Below are positions 50,455 through 58,904 of a stretch of DNA of 58,904 bases, in pieces. The stretch spans positions 4,001-62,904 of the forward strand of contig CADEDH010000021.1 in assembly GCA_902826025.1 (NCBI GenBank). Direction: 5' to 3'. The DNA is from an uncultured Actinomycetes bacterium. Its GTDB lineage: Bacteria; Actinomycetota; Acidimicrobiia; Acidimicrobiales; SZUA-35. Numbering within the stretch: the first letter of the stretch is position 1; each line of letters opens with the position of its first letter. The notes beneath the pieces are model-generated. The model searched no databases. It worked only from the letters and a program-made list of their open reading frames with translations, and was not told where the DNA came from. The position numbers were made by a program, and so were the translations under genes.

Positions 50455-51447
50455 ATGTCTACGTCGCGGATTCTCAGCGGCCCGGTCAGCCCCCGCACGT
50501 ACCGGGTGGCCGTAGGGGTGGCGGGGGCCGCCATGGCCGGCATCGTGCTCACCGGAGCCGGCGTGCGATTGTCGCAGTCGGGCCTCGGCTGCTCGGACTG
50601 GCCCACCTGCTCCGAAGGCCAGCTCGTCCCGGCTTGGGGCCTGCATGCGTGGGTGGAGTTCGGCAACCGGCTCCTCACCTTCGCCGTGTCGGCGGCGGTG
50701 GCCGGTGCCGTGCTGGCCGCCCATCGCCGCCGCCCTCGCCGCCGGGACCTCATAGTCTGGGCCTGGGGCCTGGTGGCCGGCGTGGTGGGCCAGATCGTGG
50801 TAGGCGGCGTATCGGTCCTGCTCGAGCTGCAGCCCCTGACGGTGGCCACCCATTTCCTGCTGTCGATGGTGCTGTTGTGGAACTCGGTGGTGCTGTGGGT
50901 GCGGGCCAACTCCGGCCCGGCCCCGGCCCGGGCGGTGTTCCCATCCTCGATCCTCACCCACAGCCGGGCCATGGTGGCGGCCGCCACCGCGGTGCTGGTC
51001 ACCGGCACCATCGTGACCGGCGCCGGCCCCCACTCGGGCGACAGCCGGGCCGAGCGGCTACAGATCGCCCTGGTCACGGCGGCCCGCATCCACTCCGCCA
51101 CCGTGTGGCTGCTGGTGGCTGTCACCGTGGCCCTGGCCGTGCGCCTGGCCCGCCTCGGCCCCGATCCGCAGCGGTCGATCGGGTTCGGCCCCCGCCGCCT
51201 GCTCACCTTCCTCTTGGTGGCCATAACCGCCCAGGGGGCAGTGGGATACACCCAGTACGCCCTGGGTGTGCCGGCGGGCCTGGTGGAGGTGCACGTGCTG
51301 GGTTCGGTGGTCGTCTGGTGCCTGGCCCTCGCCACCCATCTGGCCCTCCCCGAGCGCGATCCGATGGATGTCGATCCGGTCGATGCGGAAACTAACTCGG
51401 CGCGAGCCGTGATTGCTGGCCCCACATTGGACACAATGAAGGCATGA
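50455..51447 (+). CDS. ctaA: Haem A synthase (COX15/CtaA)
   Basis: 330 aa with eight helices. [21 protein letters not shown] carries the loop Cys pair, [12 protein letters not shown] the first conserved His/Asn-region equivalent, [13 protein letters not shown] and [13 protein letters not shown] the haem-binding His residues, and [12 protein letters not shown] the last. It oxidises haem O to haem A for the oxidase encoded next door. The leaderless start divides the region from divergent ctaB. The stop overlaps clpS (ATGA). Confidence 0.92.
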   Translation: MSTSRILSGPVSPRTYRVAVGVAGAAMAGIVLTGAGVRLSQSGLGCSDWPTCSEGQLVPAWGLHAWVEFGNRLLTFAVSAAVAGAVLAAHRRRPRRRDLIVWAWGLVAGVVGQIVVGGVSVLLELQPLTVATHFLLSMVLLWNSVVLWVRANSGPAPARAVFPSSILTHSRAMVAAATAVLVTGTIVTGAGPHSGDSRAERLQIALVTAARIHSATVWLLVAVTVALAVRLARLGPDPQRSIGFGPRRLLTFLLVAITAQGAVGYTQYALGVPAGLVEVHVLGSVVVWCLALATHLALPERDPMDVDPVDAETNSARAVIAGPTLDTMKA

Positions 51448-51731
51448 CGGCGCCGATCGAGGTACGTGAGCCCGCCACCGATGAGGTGGTCGAGGAGGAT
51501 CGGCCTTGGGTGGTGATCGTGTGGAACGATCCGATCAACCTCATGAGCTACGTCGCGTTCGTGTTCCGCAAGCTGTTCGGCTACAGCGAGGAGAAGGCCA
51601 CGAAGCTCATGCTCGACGTCCACCACAAGGGCCGGGCCACGGTGTCGAGCGGCACCCGCACCGAGGCCGAACGTGACGTCCACCGGCTCCACAGCCACGG
51701 GTTGTGGGCCACGATGGAACACGACAAGTAG
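51444..51731 (+). CDS. clpS: ClpS adaptor protein
   Basis: 95 aa. [21 protein letters not shown] holds the conserved N-degron pocket residues (Asn-Asp and Met), followed by [20 protein letters not shown] and the C-terminal WATMEHD. ClpS delivers proteins with destabilising N-terminal residues to ClpAP or ClpCP. The start overlaps the ctaA stop. The following DUF2017 gene is its usual neighbour in actinobacteria. Confidence 0.95.
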   Translation: MTAPIEVREPATDEVVEEDRPWVVIVWNDPINLMSYVAFVFRKLFGYSEEKATKLMLDVHHKGRATVSSGTRTEAERDVHRLHSHGLWATMEHDK

Positions 51732-51735
51732 CCCC

Positions 51736-52212
51736 ATGGCCCTGTTCCGCCGCCCCCGATTGTTCGAACCCGCCGGCTCCAAGGGCTTCCAGGTGCGCCT
51801 GGCCCCCGAGGCCCGGGACTGGGTGGTCGGCCTGGCCGACGAGTTGGACGCCCTGCTGGTGACCGACACCGAAGACACACGGCGCCTGTTCCCCACCGCC
51901 TACCCCGACGACCCGGAGCGCGACGCCGGCTACCAGATCCTGGCCCGGGAGCAGCTGATCGACGACCGGCGGGAAGCGATCGCCCTGATGCGCACGACGA
52001 TCGCCAAGCCCCACATGACCGTGGACGAGCTGGCGGCCTGGATGCGCATCGTCAACGACCTGCGGCTCGTGCTCGGCACCCGCCTCGACGTCAGCGAGGA
52101 CGACGACGACCTCGACGTCGACGGCCCCGACCTGGAGAGCCAGCTGATCTACCGGGAGCTCGGGTACCTGCTGTCGGAGATCGTCGACGCCCTGACTACC
52201 ACCCTGCCCTGA
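51736..52212 (+). CDS. DUF2017-family protein
   Basis: 158 aa from ATG 51736, 4 bp after clpS. RRLFPTAYPDDPERDAGYQI, REAIALMRTTIAK, LAAWMRIVNDLRLVLGTRLD and the acidic run that follows match the actinobacterial DUF2017 family, which almost always follows clpS. Function is unknown; a role with ClpS/Clp protease is inferred from position only. Confidence 0.88.
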   Translation: MALFRRPRLFEPAGSKGFQVRLAPEARDWVVGLADELDALLVTDTEDTRRLFPTAYPDDPERDAGYQILAREQLIDDRREAIALMRTTIAKPHMTVDELAAWMRIVNDLRLVLGTRLDVSEDDDDLDVDGPDLESQLIYRELGYLLSEIVDALTTTLP

Positions 52213-52255
52213 CCGGGGAGGGCGATAACCGGGTGGCGGCCGCCGCTGGTTCTGC

Positions 52256-52261
52256 TACATT
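52256..52261 (+). promoter_or_regulatory. Possible -10 for the tRNA cluster
   Basis: TACATT lies about 45 nt before tRNA-Glu. The -35 region is unremarkable. Confidence 0.35.
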
Positions 52262-52306
52262 GTCGAGGCCTCGGGGGCTCCGTGCCCCACTGGGTCCCCA
52301 GCGTTG

Positions 52307-52379
52307 GCCCCCATCGTTCAGTGGCCTAGGACACCTGCCTTTCACGCAGGCAACACGGGTTCGAATCCCGTTGGGGGTG
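52307..52379 (+). tRNA. tRNA-Glu (UUC)
   Basis: 73 nt cloverleaf with GCCCCCA/TGGGGGT acceptor stem (one G-U pair at the end), anticodon TTC in CTTTCAC and canonical GGTTCGAATCC T arm. The CCA end is not encoded. Confidence 0.95.
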
Positions 52380-52416
52380 CCGAGCGAGGAAGTTACACTT
52401 TCGAAAATCATAATCT

Positions 52417-52491
52417 GGTCCCGTAGTGCAGTCTGGAGTGCACGCCGCCCTGTCAAGGCGGAGGTCGCGAGTTCGAATCTCGTCGGGACCG
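52417..52491 (+). tRNA. tRNA-Asp (GUC)
   Basis: 75 nt with perfect GGTCCCG/CGGGACC acceptor stem, anticodon GTC in CTGTCAA and T arm GAGTTCGAATCTC. Discriminator G, CCA not encoded. Confidence 0.95.
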
Positions 52492-52492
52492 C

Positions 52493-52565
52493 GGTCGGGT
52501 AGCTCAGTTGGCAGAGCGACCGCCTGAAAAGCGGTAGGTCACCGGATCGACGCCGGTCCCGACCA
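52493..52565 (+). tRNA. tRNA-Phe (GAA) with atypical T loop
   Basis: 73 nt with perfect GGTCGGG/CCCGACC acceptor stem, anticodon GAA in CTGAAAA, discriminator A. The T loop reads ATCGACG: position 54 is A rather than the near-universal T, so the usual 54-58 contact is altered. CCA is not encoded and only one base separates it from tRNA-Asp. Confidence 0.92.
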
Positions 52566-52579
52566 CGCCTACGGCTCCC

Positions 52580-52639
52580 GAGATGTCGTGTCCCGCCTCG
52601 AAGGCGACACACATCTCGAGGGGCCTTTTCTCTTTTTCG
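52580..52639 (+). terminator. Terminator after the tRNA cluster
   Basis: A long imperfect stem (GAGATGT...GTGTC...GCC with its complement) is followed by GGGGCCTTTTCTCTTTTT, a good intrinsic terminator. Confidence 0.8.
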
Positions 52640-52821
52640 CCCGGTCCGATGTCTAACCGGACTACGGGGATTGGCCTCTTAGATCTGGTTACTTCTGCGG
52701 TTAGGCCTCAATGGAGGACTCCACAAGGTCATGATCCACCGGTTGCCCCACTTAATTGTTATTCTAAGTGGCCGATCACTACATTGGAGAGCCTTACCAG
52801 CTAGGTGAAAGAATTAGGTGT

Positions 52822-53232
52822 ATGGCCACTACGAGCAAGACCCCTATGAGCAAGGACCACAAGGAGGCGTTGGCCGTCGGTCGGGCCGAGGGCCGCTCCG
52901 TTCGGGCGTACCTCGAAGCCCTGGACTCGAGCCGTCCCAAGCGGGGCCGGAAGCGGACCAAGGACTCGATCAGCTCCCGGCTGGACAGGATCGACGCCGA
53001 ATTGGAGGCTGCCGATGCCCTCAAGCGGCTCCAGCTCACCCAGGAACGCCTCGATCTGATCGAGGAATTGGGCACCATGGACACCGGTGTCGACATCAGC
53101 GAGCTCGAGGCCGAGTTCACCCGGGTGGCCAAGGGCTACGCCGCCCGCAAGGGCATCTCCTACGCCGCGTTCCGCCAGATCGGCGTACCGGCCGCAGTGC
53201 TCAAGAAGGCCGGCATCAGCCGAGCGGCCTGA
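52822..53232 (+). CDS. Conserved actinobacterial basic protein of unknown function
   Basis: 136 aa from ATG 52822. An N-terminal MSKDHKEALAVGRAEGRSVR then RPKRGRKRTKDSISSRLDRI is basic, a coiled-coil-like middle follows, and the C-terminus GYAARKGISYAAFRQIGVPA (then VLKKAGI) looks like a helix-turn-helix. I know this pattern as widespread in actinobacteria without a named role; a nucleoid-associated or regulatory function is plausible from the basic N-terminus and HTH-like end. It is monocistronic with a terminator downstream. The 5' region upstream (52640-52821) is less GC-rich than the rest of the window. Confidence 0.8.
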   Translation: MATTSKTPMSKDHKEALAVGRAEGRSVRAYLEALDSSRPKRGRKRTKDSISSRLDRIDAELEAADALKRLQLTQERLDLIEELGTMDTGVDISELEAEFTRVAKGYAARKGISYAAFRQIGVPAAVLKKAGISRAA

Positions 53233-53254
53233 GACCGTTCGCCCTGCTCAACGC

Positions 53255-53292
53255 GTCATGTGCTTCCCGGCCCGCCGGCCGGAGCACATGAC
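53255..53292. terminator. Convergent terminator hairpin
   Basis: A 10-bp perfect arm GTCATGTGCT pairs with AGCACATGAC, and the interior CCGGCC repeats can extend the fold. It lies between the ends of the basic-protein gene and purB. Confidence 0.75.
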
Positions 53293-53309
53293 AGGCGGGC
53301 GGGCTTCGT

Positions 53310-54725
53310 TCAGACGATCTCGGAACCGGCGTAGGCGGACTCCGGCCGGTTCCGAATCAACTCATCCACCGTCGCGCAGAACGAATTGATCTGAGAATCG
53401 ATCGTCCCCAGCTGGTCCATTGCCTGGGTAGCGATGTCGCCGAGTTCCCCGGTTTGGCCGGGAAAGCGCTGATCTTCCCCGAGAAGATGTAACAGCTCTG
53501 ATCCGTCGTTGGTCCCCGCACGCAAACCCAGCGCAGCGGCCACGGCGTGCTCTTTGATGATCTCGTGCGCCTCCTCACGACCCAAACCGCTGCGTACGGC
53601 GTGCATCAGCAGGGCGGTGGTGGCGAGGAACGGGAGATAGCGGTCGAGCTCGGCCCGAACCACTCCGGGAAAGAGACCGAAGTCACTGAGCACGGAAAAG
53701 GTCGTCTCGTAGAGACCATCGAGAGCGAAGAACGAGTCGGGCAGGACCACCCGCCGCACGACGGAACATGACACATCGCCCTCGTTCCATTGATCACCGG
53801 CGAGAGCAGCGGCCATGGTGAGATGGCCTTTCAAGATGACGTGCAGGCCATTTATCCGCTCGCACGATCGGGTGTTCATCTTGTGGGGCATGGCCGACGA
53901 ACCGACCTGCCCCTGACGGAAGCCTTCCGTGGCCAGGTCATGGCCGGCCATGAGCCGCACCATGAGCGCCAGATTGGCCGGTGCCGCCCCCAGCTCCACC
54001 AGCGTGGCCACCACGGCCAGGTCGCGCGAGCGGGGGTACACCTGGCCCACCGCCCCCATCACCCGGGGCACCCCCAGGTGGGCGGCGATACGGGTCTCCA
54101 GCTCCGCCACCCGCTCCGGCGTGCCCAGCAGGTCCAGCTGGTCCTGTTGGGAACCCACCGGGCCCTTGATGCCGCGGATGGCGAACCCGGCCCGCAGCGC
54201 CTGGAGGCCGGAGTAGGCGGCCAGCAGCTCCTCACCGATCTGGGCGAACCGCTTGCCCATCGTGGTTGGTTGGGCCGCCACGTTGTGGGTGCGGGCCACG
54301 ATCACGTCGGCTCCGTAGCGGGCGGCCCGCTCGGCCAGGAGACGGAGAAGGCCCAGGGTCCGCTCCTCCACCAGGCCCAGGGCCCGCCAGCTGATCATCT
54401 GCTCGACGTTCTCGGTGACGTCGCGGCTGGTGAGCCCCTTGTGGAGCTCCTCATGGCCGGCCAGCTCGTTGAACTCGTCGAGCCGGGCCTTGACGTCGTG
54501 GCGCAGGCGACGCTCCCGGGCGTCGATCGACGCCAGGTCGACCTTGTCGATCACGGCTTCGTAGTCGGCCAGCACACCGGGGGCCACGGTGAGCCCGAGG
54601 TCGTCCTGGGCCCGCAGAACGGCAAGCCACAGCTCCCGTTCCAGGCGGATCCGGTTGGCCGGGTCGAACAGACCGGCCATCGCCGCGCTGGCGTATCGCT
54701 CGGCCAGGACATTGCTGATCACCAC
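53310..54725 (-). CDS. purB: Adenylosuccinate lyase
   Basis: 471 aa from GTG 54725, which follows GGAAGG at 9 nt and gives the usual N-terminus VVISNVLAERYASAAM; the frame continues to ATG 54785. The fumarase/aspartase signature GSSAMPHKMN is present, together with THNVAAQPTTMGKRFA and TSRDVTENVEQM. It acts twice in purine synthesis, cleaving SAICAR and adenylosuccinate, the latter made by PurA encoded two genes away. It converges on the terminator hairpin and is divergent from the zinc-ribbon gene. Confidence 0.95.
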   Translation of the reverse strand: MVISNVLAERYASAAMAGLFDPANRIRLERELWLAVLRAQDDLGLTVAPGVLADYEAVIDKVDLASIDARERRLRHDVKARLDEFNELAGHEELHKGLTSRDVTENVEQMISWRALGLVEERTLGLLRLLAERAARYGADVIVARTHNVAAQPTTMGKRFAQIGEELLAAYSGLQALRAGFAIRGIKGPVGSQQDQLDLLGTPERVAELETRIAAHLGVPRVMGAVGQVYPRSRDLAVVATLVELGAAPANLALMVRLMAGHDLATEGFRQGQVGSSAMPHKMNTRSCERINGLHVILKGHLTMAAALAGDQWNEGDVSCSVVRRVVLPDSFFALDGLYETTFSVLSDFGLFPGVVRAELDRYLPFLATTALLMHAVRSGLGREEAHEIIKEHAVAAALGLRAGTNDGSELLHLLGEDQRFPGQTGELGDIATQAMDQLGTIDSQINSFCATVDELIRNRPESAYAGSEIV

Positions 54726-54807
54726 GGTTTGGAGCCTTCCGAAACTCAAGGGGGCCGGTTCATCGGACGACAATCGACTAGTCATCCCAGTCTGCCGGAA
54801 AGAAGCT

Positions 54808-56040
54808 ATGAACGGCCGATGTGAAACCGACCCCCTAGATCGCGCTGTCGACGTGTGTGACAGCTGCTATGGCGAGTTCTGCAAGGTCTGTCTGGTGCTG
54901 CCCAAGGGGCGACGGCACCCGATCTGCACCCACTGCACGCTCGTCCTGTCCGGTGTGCGGGGCCACGCCACCGTGCAGCCTCGTGGCGACAAGCGCACGG
55001 TGAAGCAACGGCGGGTCGAGCTGCAGGCGGCGGCGACCCAGCCGTCGGACGACCAGGTGTTCCGGTTCTTCGACGCCGACACCCAGCCCGACGGCGCCGA
55101 TGCGGCCGAAGCCGGTCGCAGGAGCGGCCGTCGGCCCACCCGCAAGGACCGTCGGGCCAAGAGCGACCCTGCCACCCCACCGGCGCCGAGGCCGACGCCC
55201 AGCGCCGCCCCGCTGCCCATGCCGGCCGAGGTGGCAGCGGCGGCCGCCGAGCTCATGGCGGCGGCGAGCGGTCAGACCGGGGTGGCCGCGCCCACCGAGA
55301 CCTCCAACGGCGGAGAAGGAGCCGATCCAACCGAGCTGGTCACCGTGACCCGGGCTGTGGCCCGCCTGGAGGAGCTGCGGCGTCAGGGAGCGTCGCCGAC
55401 GACCTCGCCGGTGCCCGAGGTGCCGGCGGCCGTTCCCGCCGCCGCGGTTGGCGACGACGACGAGACTGAGGCCGAACCGCCGGTCGACGCCGAGCTGCCG
55501 GCCGAGGCCGACGAGCCTGCGGCCGATGCCGGGCCCCCGCCCCGCAGGCCCGGGCCGCCACCCAAGCCCCGGGCGGCCGAACCCACCCCCCGACCCGACC
55601 GCCGTCGGCCCCAGGGGGCAGACCGCGACGGGCGCCCGCCCACCGCCCCCATGGTGGGCGAGGTCCGGACGATCGGGGGGCGTCGCTCCTCCGATCAGGC
55701 CCCGGCCCCCCAACCGGCCCGAACCCGCCCGGCGGCCGCTCCCGTCCCGGCCCACGCTGGGGCGACGGCCATCCCGGAACGGCCCCTGTCCGAGGCTGAG
55801 GCCGATGGCACCGAGATGATCGACGACGACGAGCTGGTGAGCGTGAGCGAGGCCCTCAGCGGCGTCGACCGGTTCGACGCCCGTCAGCCGGGCCCGGCTC
55901 CGGCCGCGGCCGCTTCGGGCGAGTCACGCAAGGCCGACACTGATTCCCAGGGCAACTGGATCCCCCCGATCCTACGGGGCATGGCCCCCGACGCCCGGGA
56001 GGCCAAGACCAACCTGCCGAAGCGCAAGCGGGGCTCCTGA
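54808..56040 (+). CDS. Zinc-binding (B-box-like) N-terminus with long disordered tail
   Basis: 410 aa, ATG 54808 after AAAGAAG. The first ~50 residues hold Cys/His pairs (CETDPLDRAVDVCDSCYGEF, then CKVCLVLPKGRRHPICTHC) spaced like a B-box or treble-clef zinc module. The remaining 350 residues are Pro/Ala/Arg/Asp-rich and probably disordered, with short motifs such as RRSGRRPTRKDRRAKSD, and end in a conserved-looking GNWIPPILRGMAPDAREAK. It lies between purB and purA, but nothing links it to purine synthesis; it may be a scaffold. Confidence 0.65.
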   Translation: MNGRCETDPLDRAVDVCDSCYGEFCKVCLVLPKGRRHPICTHCTLVLSGVRGHATVQPRGDKRTVKQRRVELQAAATQPSDDQVFRFFDADTQPDGADAAEAGRRSGRRPTRKDRRAKSDPATPPAPRPTPSAAPLPMPAEVAAAAAELMAAASGQTGVAAPTETSNGGEGADPTELVTVTRAVARLEELRRQGASPTTSPVPEVPAAVPAAAVGDDDETEAEPPVDAELPAEADEPAADAGPPPRRPGPPPKPRAAEPTPRPDRRRPQGADRDGRPPTAPMVGEVRTIGGRRSSDQAPAPQPARTRPAAAPVPAHAGATAIPERPLSEAEADGTEMIDDDELVSVSEALSGVDRFDARQPGPAPAAAASGESRKADTDSQGNWIPPILRGMAPDAREAKTNLPKRKRGS

Positions 56041-56047
56041 CCCCCCC

Positions 56048-57328
<1,281 letters not shown>

Positions 57329-57335
57329 TTTTGGA

Positions 57336-57341
57336 AGCCTA
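57336..57341 (-). promoter_or_regulatory. Leaderless -10 of purA
   Basis: TAGGCT on the minus strand lies 7 nt before GTG 57328, within the end of the upstream gene. Confidence 0.45.
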
Positions 57342-58235
57342 TCGGCCCTGACGGCCGAAGCCGGGTCGCCTCCAGCGCCCTGACCTGGGAGGAAGCGCCG
57401 CTTCGGCCACGAGGGGGCCCAGGGTGGCGGGGTCGTTGGTGGTGATCTGGCCCACCCCCGCCCCCACCAGTCGGGCCAGGACCTTGGCCAGCTGGGGCCG
57501 GGTGGGATCGACGGTCCAGGCGTCGATCAGCACGTCGGGGTCGCCGCCGGACACCAGGTCGATCAGGTCGACGCCCCGGTCGAGCCCGGCCAGCACCAGG
57601 TTGGCCTCCAGGTAGTAGATCCGGGCCCCGGGGGCCTCGGCCCGCGTCCGGTCGGCCAGGCCCCGGAGCTGGTCGGCCCGCAGGCTCTGGGGCTGGCGGT
57701 AGAAAGCGAGGGGGTCGAACCCGGCCTGCATGCCGGGGGCGGCCGTCGTCAGCCGCTCGATCAGGGCCCATTCGTAGCCGCTGGCGATGAAGGCCGGGGC
57801 GTCGGGCCCGAGCAGCGCGCCGAAGCGGTCGAGGGCCTCGGGGTGGAGCCCGGCCACCGGAGTCTTCACATCGAGCTGGACCAGGCCGGGGCCCACCGCC
57901 CCATGGTCCCGACCGTGGGCCCGAACCGCGGCCACCACCTCGTCGAGGAACAGCGGGCCGGTATCGAGCACCTGGCCCCGGTTGCCGCGCTGGCGGCCGG
58001 CCTCGATCTCGGCCCGGTGGGCGGCGGCCACCGGGCCGGTGAGCGTGGTCTCGTGGTCGAGCAGGGCATCGTGGATGCAAAGGGCGTGATGGTCGGCCGT
58101 GAACCGCAGGTCGACCTCGCAGGCCACGCCGGCGGTCAGGGCGGAGGCCAGGTTGTGGCGTTGGAACGGGGGATCGTCGGCCCGGTGGCGGAGTTTGTGC
58201 CACTTGAGCCGAGGCGGCGACGGCGGCGGGTTCAC
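57339..58235 (-). CDS. Glycerophosphodiester phosphodiesterase-like protein
   Basis: 298 aa from GTG 58235. The frame shows [20 protein letters not shown], then [20 protein letters not shown], which fits the GDPD barrel pattern (E-x-D and H-D positions), and the last strand [17 protein letters not shown] resembles the GDPD end. The family's leading HRG is changed to HRA, so metal binding may be altered. GDPDs hydrolyse glycerophosphodiesters to glycerol 3-phosphate and an alcohol. It overlaps the stop of the upstream RlaP-like gene by 4 bp (GTGA). Confidence 0.75.
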   Translation of the reverse strand: MNPPPSPPRLKWHKLRHRADDPPFQRHNLASALTAGVACEVDLRFTADHHALCIHDALLDHETTLTGPVAAAHRAEIEAGRQRGNRGQVLDTGPLFLDEVVAAVRAHGRDHGAVGPGLVQLDVKTPVAGLHPEALDRFGALLGPDAPAFIASGYEWALIERLTTAAPGMQAGFDPLAFYRQPQSLRADQLRGLADRTRAEAPGARIYYLEANLVLAGLDRGVDLIDLVSGGDPDVLIDAWTVDPTRPQLAKVLARLVGAGVGQITTNDPATLGPLVAEAALPPRSGRWRRPGFGRQGR

Positions 58236-58904
58236 CGAAGCCCCGACCCGGCCAGCACGTCGGACAGCAGGCCGAGGCAGAGGGCGTCGAGCGCCGGCCC
58301 GTCGGGTTGGGCCGGGAGAGCCGAGGTGGCGGCGGCGGCCTCGATCCGGAGCGACAGGTCTTCGGCCTCCGCCTCCAGCTGGTCGAAGGTCCAGGCCCCG
58401 TCGCGGATGGCCAGGAGCTCCTCGGCATCGAGCCGGCGGACCGGCACGGTGCCGGTAGCCAGGATCTCGAGCGCCATGCGCTGGATGCGGACCAGGTGCA
58501 TGGCGTGCTTGGTGTCGTAGCCGTGGCGGGCCTCCAGCGCCGCCCGGGCCGGGTTCCGGTTGGCCAGCCACTCCTGGTACTGGCGCCAGTGGGTCTGGGC
58601 CGCCTTGTAGCGCTTCTCCCGGTTGAGCAGTTCGACGAAGTTGGGCGACACGTCGGCCCCGCCCACGTCGCCCGCTGCCAGCAGCGCCTCGGCCGCCGCC
58701 AACTGATCGGCCGGCACCAGGGTCCGCTCGGGGAGGCCGAAATCGGCCCGGCTGGGAGGGCTGGCCGGAGGCGAAAGGAGCCAGCCCCGATGGGAACGAA
58801 TCCGCTTGAGCTGAGACAGGGCGTAGCGACCGAACCGGTCGACCACCTGGCGCGACAGGAACAGCCGCCGGGCGGCCAGCAGCCGGGCCCCGGCCGGGGT
58901 GAGG
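58232..58904 (-). CDS. RlaP-type nucleotidyltransferase (DNA polymerase beta superfamily), truncated by window edge
   Basis: The frame is open to the window end, so the N-terminus, including the catalytic nucleotidyltransferase motif, lies outside. The visible 223 residues include FLSRQVVDRFGRYALSQLKR, GYDTKHAMHLVRIQRMALEI and TVPVRRLDAEELLAIRDGAW, the C-terminal landmarks of predicted RlaP-like nucleotidyltransferases seen beside RNA-repair and phage genes. Function is unknown in detail. It is coupled to the GDPD-like gene by a GTGA overlap, so the pair is probably one operon. Confidence 0.8.
   Translation of the reverse strand, partial: LTPAGARLLAARRLFLSRQVVDRFGRYALSQLKRIRSHRGWLLSPPASPPSRADFGLPERTLVPADQLAAAEALLAAGDVGGADVSPNFVELLNREKRYKAAQTHWRQYQEWLANRNPARAALEARHGYDTKHAMHLVRIQRMALEILATGTVPVRRLDAEELLAIRDGAWTFDQLEAEAEDLSLRIEAAAATSALPAQPDGPALDALCLGLLSDVLAGSGLR

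Overview
The window is about 70% GC and comes from a high-GC actinobacterium. A WhiB regulator, the caa3-type cytochrome oxidase set, ClpS followed by a DUF2017 protein, F420/flavin LLM oxidoreductases, a DUF222/HNH '13E12' protein and an IniA/IniC-like dynamin pair all fit Actinomycetota. The mix, together with many apparently leaderless genes, suggests a deep lineage such as Acidimicrobiia, but that placement is inference. No rRNA, CRISPR, prophage or insertion sequence was seen.

Layout. 1-7261: Tad/Flp pilus operon (TadE/G-like, CpaB, TadZ, TadA, a vWA-TadB fusion, TadC). 7308-21978: metabolic genes, namely a Baeyer-Villiger monooxygenase, GNAT acyltransferase, M20 amidohydrolase, HNH protein, glutamine cyclotransferase lipoprotein, LLM oxidoreductase plus alpha/beta hydrolase, acyl-ACP desaturase behind a large palindrome, TesB thioesterase, ATP-dependent DNA ligase, an RsbW-like ATPase and a methyltransferase. 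21985-24365: a small regulatory-looking cassette (HTH-like protein divergent from a sigma-like protein and its overlapping partner). 24369-27001: dut and orn back to back, an acyl-ACP thioesterase and a WhiB7-like gene behind a leader ORF and attenuator. 27100-28586: TlpA and CcdA.

28594-38002 is the most distinctive region. Two dynamin-like GTPases resembling mycobacterial IniC and IniA, a large LuxR-type regulator resembling IniR, two acidic IniB-like repeat proteins, a poly-gamma-glutamate hydrolase-like enzyme and a membrane-anchored Thr-rich protein lie together. I read this as a divergent cell-envelope stress system of the ini type.

38022-51447: an MFS transporter and LLM oxidoreductase, then a long minus-strand respiratory block: PdxH, CtaG, COX subunits IV, III, I and II (II fused to cytochrome c and carrying a calcium-loop-like insert), an unknown membrane protein, and a second COX3/COX1-like pair whose COX1 has lost the haem-copper ligands. 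Haem O synthase and haem A synthase diverge upstream. 51444-53232: ClpS, a DUF2017 protein, tRNA-Glu, tRNA-Asp, tRNA-Phe and a basic conserved protein. 53310-58904: PurB, a zinc-ribbon/disordered protein, PurA, a glycerophosphodiester phosphodiesterase-like protein and a truncated RlaP-type nucleotidyltransferase.

A recurring signal is a -10 hexamer of the form TANNNT placed 6-8 nt before an ATG, GTG or TTG with no Shine-Dalgarno sequence. It implies leaderless transcription for about a dozen genes here and was used to choose several starts. No intergenic stretch exceeds 300 bases.
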